DNA from: Imbricaverruca yamaguchii
Lineage: Eukaryota; Arthropoda; Thecostraca; Neoverrucidae
Direction: 5' to 3'
Length of the DNA stretch: 64,000 nt
Assembly (NCBI GenBank): GCA_034440575.1
Contig: JAOTOL010001639.1
Location: 3,566,501-3,630,500, forward strand
The position numbers and the translations under genes were made by a program. The notes beneath the pieces are model-generated. The model was not told the origin of the DNA, searched no databases, and saw only the letters and a program-made list of their open reading frames with translations. Of this stretch, positions 58,884-64,000 are shown in pieces (positions within the stretch are counted from its first letter, which is position 1; each line of letters opens with the position of its first letter).

Positions 58884-59052
58884 ACAGTTGGTTGGTTGGT
58901 TATTGGTTTTACGACACACCGACCGTTGAGCCATGAAGCGTCGCCAATCTCTCACGCCGATTGGTCGCAGGCGAAGAGTAGCGACAGGTGAGACTCGAAC
59001 CCACAACCTTTCGACTGTGAGACGAGCAACTTACCCCTGGACTACTCGTCCC
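58884..59052 (-). mobile_element. tRNA-derived SINE copy 3, best preserved, AACC tail
   Basis: Read from 59052 downward: GACGAGTAGTCCAGGGGTAA (A box), GTGGGTTCGAGTCTC (B box, 58990-59001), a body with CCAATCGGCGTGAGAGATTG, and a 3' end ACCAATAACCAACCAACCAA. The tail matches the LINE tail at 48422-48437. The tRNA-like head keeps both internal promoter boxes. Confidence 0.82.
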
Positions 59053-59275
59053 TTAGGATGGAGAGCTCTGTTGTGACGAGCTCAGTGCAATCGGTGCCGG
59101 CGTAAAAGCGGTGGGTCGCTGGTCGGGTGTGGCGGCAGTGACGAGATTGCGACAGGTGTGACTGGTCTGGAATGTCTGGCGTCGGTGTGACGTTCGTCGG
59201 CATTCATCTGACAGAGGGCAGAGGCAATCGGCTCGCATCGACTGATGCCGGATTTCGAGCACGTAAGAAGCTAAT

Positions 59276-59297
59276 GCGAGAAGCTTTAGCTTCTCGC
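59276..59297. repeat. Perfect 10-bp-stem hairpin
   Basis: GCGAGAAGCT, TT, AGCTTCTCGC. Confidence 0.85.
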
Positions 59298-59386
59298 AGC
59301 TCTCGGAAAGATTTAGAAGGCGGGCAGCTATGTTCCGACAAAAAAAATCACTTTTACTTCAGGAGTCAGTCAAAATCACATGACGA

Positions 59387-59995
59387 TCACCTCCCTGACA
59401 CTTCGATATAACACAGGACTTCCAAAATGACGACAAGTTCTGATGAATATACAGTTGCGTGCTTCGGGAGGGAAAATGATCGGGTGATAGATCCACAAAC
59501 GAATGCGCTGCCAACATCAACCTCAGTTCGAGAGTCATCAGTATATGTGGCCACCCATCCATGAAATGAAGCGATGCGTCCAAGGGCTAGTGAGCGGACC
59601 TCTTCTGGAGCGACATCGGTTTTCCTGGTCCTAGCGAGTGATAAATCCACCTCTGGTGCGATCAACTCCCAAGGGGAGTTCTCCGTGTGCTCGACTTTCC
59701 GGACACATTGGAGTCTAAACTCGACTTTCTCGGAAACGTTCACGGATGCGCACACCGAACGGGGCAACATTCAAATTTCGATCTGTGGGGAAATGGTCGG
59801 CAATCGTCGTGAGAAAACATGTGTGTAAGCAGGATGATCAGGGAGCTGGCGAAGTTTGCAGGCGTAGCGCATACTCAGCCTTTCTCAACGCAGGCAGAGG
59901 GGCAGCTCACGTGCCCCTACTAGAAGGCTTACCGGGGGTGAGGTACGAAATGCTCCAGTTGCAATGCAGATGGCGGTGTTCCCACCATAATTTTC
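59387..59995 (-). pseudogene. LINE copy C: thumb end and ribonuclease H
   Basis: Read from 59995 downward. It starts at the RIATGAFRTS-type thumb region, then an ENSPWELIAP block and a ribonuclease H start TYTDDSRTEVDVGSAFVCGS (catalytic D). SVYSSEL in the other copies is here VYSSELVVILEVLCYIE (catalytic E), ending near the DSLSS block. It is close kin of LINE B (7404-8158) but an independent insertion. Both ends are truncated. Confidence 0.85.
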
Positions 59996-60590
59996 CGAAA
60001 CCAACACCCATGTGTTCAGTCCGTTGACGGGCCATGTCCAATATTGCCCAATATAGCCGTGTTGAGTACCAAGGAAAGCTTCAGCGAGCAATTCTTAAGA
60101 CATCTGAGAGATGACGGTTTAAATTGATATTTCCTTGTCCAATATTTGACGGAATTCCTCATCCAAGATCAACACCATGCCAGTACAGATTTCATCAGCG
60201 TCCTTTGTTCCAAATGCTTCCCAGTTCCAAGATGCTCGATTGCCAATATCTCCCGCAATATGGCCGGAATCGAGCTGCATCGCCAGCCGACGCAAATTGT
60301 GAAACCTGGCTGACACGGAATCGACTAGCAACTGGATATATCGCGTGAAATTCAATTGGAGTTCACGCTTCAGTGCTTATCGGCGTTCAGAGAATGCATA
60401 CGCCTTGCACAGACAAGGAATATGAACGCGCAGAAGCGATTCCAGGCATACCAAAGTGGGAGGTTGTGGCATCGAAAACTTGTGTTTCGGCAATACGTCT
60501 TTTATCCTGCAGAACTTGATGCATGATTATCCTACGCACAATGGCATAAAATATACTCGTTTGGAAAAATTATTTATCGAATTAAATTAT
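59996..60590. other. Unassigned spacer
   Basis: No supported feature. Confidence 0.4.
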
Positions 60591-60596
60591 CGCATT

Positions 60597-60602
60597 TTTA
60601 TT
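60597..60602 (-). promoter_or_regulatory. Poly(A) signal candidate AATAAA
   Basis: Lies about 155 bases downstream of the stop codon of the minus-strand exon at 60755-60948, an ordinary distance for a 3' UTR. Confidence 0.45.
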
Positions 60603-60754
60603 CACTTTTCACAACGAACTCAAATAGTTTGGGGGATAATGGGTATCACTGTCGGTTAATATTAGCTGATGCTTAACGAGTCCAGAGAAATAAACCCAGA
60701 AGTTCCCCAAAAAAAGATTGTTAATCATACTTTTGTGAGTCCGACACCGTCCAC

Positions 60755-60948
60755 TCAGCCACTGTCGCCATTGGTCGAGCCATCTTCTGGGCTCCCCTCG
60801 TTCCCTACCGAGTGCTCTGGCACACCGAGAAGCCTCATAGCTCCGTCAGGGAGCGGCTTCTTCTTCCTGTGGAGGTCAGTCTTGCGAGAGGACAGCCAGA
60901 TACTACTGATGACAGCATCGCTGGAGACGAGAAGATGTCCCAGGTAGG
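60755..60948 (-). CDS. Candidate terminal coding exon, unrecognised protein C-terminus
   Basis: Read from 60948 downward. The acceptor TGTTTTAACTAG (AG at 60950-60949) precedes CC TAC CTG GGA. The exon is entered with two bases of a split codon and gives 63 residues before TGA 60757-60755. The first third is mildly hydrophobic (YLGHLLVSSDAVISSIWLSS), followed by a basic turn (RKTDLHRKKKPLPDGAM). The tail is acidic and Gly/Ser-rich (GNEGSPEDGSTNGDSG), typical of a disordered C-terminus. Codon usage is varied and balanced, and no repeat underlies the frame. AATAAA follows about 155 bases later. I cannot name the family. A membrane or membrane-proximal C-terminus would fit. The rest of the gene would lie at higher coordinates, possibly outside the window. 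Confidence 0.55.
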
Positions 60949-60975
60949 CTAGTTAAAACACCTACCACACCCATG

Positions 60976-61036
60976 CCCGGCGGCACCCGCTACCCGAGTA
61001 GCGGGTAGCGGGTAGTAGCGTAGCACCCGCTACCAA
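60976..61036. repeat. CCCGCTACC inverted and direct repeats
   Basis: CACCCGCTACCCGAGTAGCG, then GGGTAGCGGGTAG, then CACCCGCTACC. The copies can fold on each other. Confidence 0.8.
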
Positions 61037-61433
61037 GATCCCGAGACTTCCAGGGTTTCCACTGACCATACTCAACAAGACGCATAGGTGTTCAAATCAG
61101 TGCTGCCTGACGGGGACGGTCCCTGAACATTTCAACAACGATCTCAAATGTGCAGCATGTGAGATAACATTTGATAATTGCAGTCTGCAGAGAGATTCGT
61201 TGGAGCCTTAAGCCTCCTCGTCTAACTTTTTTTTGGGGGACACGCAACCTGTAATGGATCTCAGAAATGGTGTCATCGCATCAAGTGTATATCTTTCAAA
61301 TTCCTGAAGTATGCGTCCCAGACCAAAACAAGACGTGGGCATGATACCGATATTATCACTATATGTTAGGTGAATTATCTTTATGTTTACAATCTAACAT
61401 CCAATACTGACTGTATTCAGCCCAAGATTAAAG
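61037..61433. other. Unassigned spacer
   Basis: No supported feature. Confidence 0.4.
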
Positions 61434-61628
61434 TCATTCATATGTAACTTCAATCAGTAAAGCGATTAGATTACACTTTGTCAACTTCATCGGATACACG
61501 GCATTTATCTCACGTGATAGCATCTCGTCTGACAAATACTTCTTGTTCTCATGCAATTGTTTTGCACGGTCCCATGAAGTCTTTTGTTCCAGAACAAACG
61601 AAGTGCAGTATTGATACATATCAAACAT
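61434..61628 (-). CDS. Unrecognised 64-codon open frame
   Basis: Read from 61628 (ATG) downward: MFDMYQYCTSFVLEQK, KYLSDEMLSREINAVYP, then LIALLIEVTYE and stop. Composition is normal, with charged and hydrophobic residues interspersed, unlike most frames here. No partner exon or domain is visible. It could be a fragment of an AT-rich mobile element or a chance frame. Confidence 0.25.
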   Translation of the reverse strand: MFDMYQYCTSFVLEQKTSWDRAKQLHENKKYLSDEMLSREINAVYPMKLTKCNLIALLIEVTYE

Positions 61629-61811
61629 GTAATAGTCATATTACATGCTTTTGAAGCAGAGTACGTTCGACAATAATAGTTTACCTCCCGACAAAACGGA
61701 CGCATATTCTCAGGTAAGTGGACGGCTACCAGCATAATGGCACCTATTAAACTGGCGAATCACAAAATTATATTTCTTTCAGCGCCGAATTGGCATCCCT
61801 CACTGTGAGGT

Positions 61812-61823
61812 GGGGGGGGGGGG
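61812..61823. repeat. Poly-G run
   Basis: A homopolymer of 12 G residues. Confidence 0.9.
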
Positions 61824-62762
61824 TCGGAAACCTCACAGCTTATGGTGCAACTTACATCCGCATCATAAAACACCACCACGTATGCTGAATGACAGACAGT
61901 TCGAAATTAAGGTAGGATGGCCTGTAATTGTAGTACTTTGTTTTTAATAATAATGTACAATATACGTATTACAATGTCCGACGTTTCGGTGTCATACCAT
62001 CTTCATGGGTAAGAAAAAGCGAACAAACTTGCAGTAAGAATGGGTACAAAGTACCTTAATGTGAAAAGGTAAGTGTCACCTTAATGCTAAAAAAATGACA
62101 TAGTGAGAGTCCATCCAATTAATTACCACGCCGTATCCTTCAGCCAGCAGGCTCTTGAGAACCGTGCACGGCTATGCATATCATTACAATGTCGTCCTTT
62201 CTCTTCAGGCAAATTAACCCAAGACGCCTCTGCCTGAGTTCGTTTTGGCATTTCCAAGGAAAATGATCTTCGCTTTAGACTACAATGTTTGTGACTTTCG
62301 TGACCAACAAAGGCATTCTAGTAACTTGAGAGGTAATTTCCACTTCTGACAGTGCCAAAGCTCCAGGACTGATTAATGGAGAAAATACATAGAACAAAAT
62401 GGAGAAATTTCAGATTCGTTTGCTAACTTGTAATTAACGAAGTAGTCGCTTCAGCAACTTAATGTCTTTGTTATCTCAACTTGTCAAGGAGCATGCACAA
62501 TAAGATGACAGACGGTAAACGCGGAAAACGTCAAGCGAAGGCAGGTGGCACGGGTAGCTAAAATCGTAGCTTTGCGGTTTTTGTTACGTCCGCATGACCG
62601 GCAATCAATGTGGGTAGATGTTCTGTGTAGAGCAATGTGTGTAGATGTCATCGTACCACAGGCGACTTCTCAGGGCTAAACGAGATCGTCTATTCAGCTT
62701 CACAACGCTACTGTCGATAGAGTATGCATTCTACGACGATCGATGCCGGCTTCTGAATTCAG
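61824..62762. other. Unassigned DNA
   Basis: Contains GTCCGACGTTTCGGTGTCAT and an ATCTTCATGGG sequence near 61976-62009, discussed under rejected items. Confidence 0.35.
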
Positions 62763-62878
62763 AGACGAGTTTCGTTTCTGGAAGCACAAAAGAGGATCTG
62801 TCTCATCTTGGAATGGATATGTCTGGCTCACCGGTGAAAAGAGCCGAGCGCATTTATTCATCAACTTTTACGGTGTAA
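62763..62878 (+). CDS. Candidate terminal exon, unrecognised
   Basis: CGGCTTCTGAATTCAG precedes AG ACG AGT TTC. The frame reads TSFVSGSTKEDLSHLGMDMS then SPVKRAERIYSS and ends FTV at TAA 62876-62878, 37 residues in all. Composition is varied, with several Ser/Thr and basic residues as in cytosolic tails. Only the acceptor and codon variety support it. Confidence 0.28.
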
Positions 62879-63289
62879 ATAATGCTGCTACCTGTCACCA
62901 ATCAAGTTTATATACAAGACTGTGTTTCCTATGCCATCGAAGTCGAGTCGTCCAGAGGATCATGCCACCCCACTGGCTAAGCTGCGTCTGTTTCCGTGGT
63001 ATTTTTGACGTTCGACCAGGTTGGCAAAGCTTGCCTGCTGGCCGCCTGCCATTGTGAGCATCGGCACCGGGGAAAACTCCGGTGTACCTTCGTGCATCAG
63101 CCCATTCGACAAAATTTGCCCGCCTTTCAACTACGCCCAACTCGTGTCGCATAGTATGGTCTTTAAGTGAGCGAAGGCTTTATTGACGCAGACAGACCAG
63201 TCTCTGAAGCGTACTCGCGTCGCCCCCTCAGCGTGGCCCACGAATGTTCCCCAGCCTCGCTAAAGTCTCGGAAGCTTCGTGACGCTGGC

Positions 63290-63400
63290 GATATTGCGCA
63301 GCCAGGAAGTGTGGCAGCGGCCAGCCGACACCCCACAGCGACATTGTGCTGACAGAAAGTGTGGCAGCGGCCAACCGACACCCAGATACAGATCGAAACG
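63290..63400. repeat. Direct repeat, 50-bp spacing
   Basis: GAAGTGTGGCAGCGGCCAGC near 63306 and AAAGTGTGGCAGCGGCCAAC near 63356. Confidence 0.75.
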
Positions 63401-63474
63401 CCGCCTACTGTCTCCCATGGCTGTGGAAAACGGAAAATCGATGATTCCAGTGCCAGGGAGACCGGATTTGATTG

Positions 63475-63615
63475 TGGTTTTACGGCGCACTCAGCAGCTG
63501 AGGCCATATGGCGTCGCCTGCCTCTCACCCCGGCAAGAAGGGCGAGCATCGCGGGGAATCGAAGCCAGCACCTCTGGCGTGCCATACGCTCAGCTTAATC
63601 ACCGAGATACCGACA
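63475..63615 (-). mobile_element. tRNA-derived SINE, diverged copy 4
   Basis: On the minus strand an A-box-like region (GTGATTAAGCTGAGCGTATG) and a B box GGCTTCGATTCC are followed by a short body, with GCGCCGTAAAACC near 63479. Confidence 0.55.
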
Positions 63616-63734
63616 CTTCATCAGAACGCGGTAAAGAAGAAAAGGAATTGTCTAGGCATCTTTGTACGGGCTATTTGAATACATTACATTGAGCCGATTA
63701 AAACTGCTTTCTGAATAAGAACGTCGGGCTACTT

Positions 63735-63893
63735 TACGGCGCATTCCCTGTTGGGCCATATGGCGTGGCCAATCTCTCACGCCGATTGGTCGCGGATGGA
63801 TTCGGTAATCCTGTCGGTTGTGGGATTCGAACTCACAATCTCACGGTCAAGAGTCCAACGCCATACTGACTGCTGCCGCGACCCCCGTGAATG
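63735..63893 (-). mobile_element. tRNA-derived SINE copy 5
   Basis: Read from 63893 downward: GGCAGCAGTCAGTATGGCG, then B box GTTCGAATCC (63832-63823), then the same CCAATCGGCGTGAGAGATTG body as copy 3, and GCGCCGTAAAGTAG near 63740. The AACC tail is lost. Confidence 0.7.
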
Positions 63894-64000
63894 TTACAGA
63901 AATCACACGCATACAAATTGCACTACCAATCCTCCCGGCCCCACCATAATGCCAAAGGTCACATCAGAAACCTGCCAGCTATTTCTGCTTCACGCGATAA

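Noticed and set aside
61974..62010. Hammerhead-ribozyme-like core on the minus strand (TGAAGATGG...ACCGAAACGTC)
   Set aside because: The base before TGA is A where the core needs C, and an extra U separates the core from stem II. The conserved core is therefore incomplete. A covariance-model search would settle it.

Overview
The window looks like repeat-dense intergenic and intronic DNA from a large arthropod genome. Several signs point that way: an I-clade non-LTR retrotransposon with an ORF1 zinc knuckle, a ribonuclease H domain and a TAAC-type tail; tRNA-derived SINEs; a mariner-like transposase relic; hAT elements with 8-bp target duplications; long dinucleotide arrays; and eukaryotic splice sites. 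A chelicerate, perhaps a tick, is my best guess from the style of the retrotransposon, but this is inference. There are no operons, Shine-Dalgarno sites or intact long genes. Most long open frames are simple repeats or broken transposon genes.

Layout. The left edge (1-0.2 kb) carries a short open frame. A mariner-like transposase pseudogene follows at 0.95-1.66 kb. Minus-strand LINE fragments fill 1.87-4.9 kb, and a 317-bp TC microsatellite lies at 5.45 kb. The best-preserved LINE runs from 12.1 down to 6.1 kb on the minus strand (ORF1, endonuclease, reverse transcriptase, ribonuclease H) with an internal 1.1-kb tandem duplication. Mostly unassigned DNA with small repeats and a 202-bp hAT-type MITE occupies 12.2-20.7 kb. 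A large inverted-repeat element at 20.8-25.3 kb is interrupted by a 1,974-bp hAT element with a perfect 8-bp target duplication. An 84-bp minisatellite follows, then a candidate membrane-protein exon (26.6 kb), a second inverted-repeat element (27.2-29.7 kb) and an island of AGGTCA half-sites (30-30.7 kb). Six or more unrelated minisatellites fill 32-36 kb. From 37 to 43 kb is mostly unassigned.

The clearest host-gene signal is on the minus strand. Two exons, at 50.6-50.75 kb and 43.6-43.7 kb, have good splice sites and matching phase, and together they encode one complete BED-type zinc finger. The 6.9-kb intron between them holds a fragment of a second LINE family, a 27-bp minisatellite, a SINE and mutually inverted LINE pieces. 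A second good candidate is a terminal coding exon at 60.76-60.95 kb with an acceptor, a stop and a downstream AATAAA. Minisatellites, including an ~820-bp 25-bp array, fill 50.8-54.9 kb. SINE copies, another AGGTCA island and a LINE fragment fill 55-60 kb, and the right end carries two more SINE-like copies.

How parts relate. The LINE and the main SINE family end in the same TAACC/AACC-type tail, which suggests the SINE used the LINE's machinery. The LINE copies are repeatedly rearranged (tandem, head-to-tail and head-to-head). I see no rRNA gene, intact tRNA gene or CRISPR array, and nothing recognisably viral.
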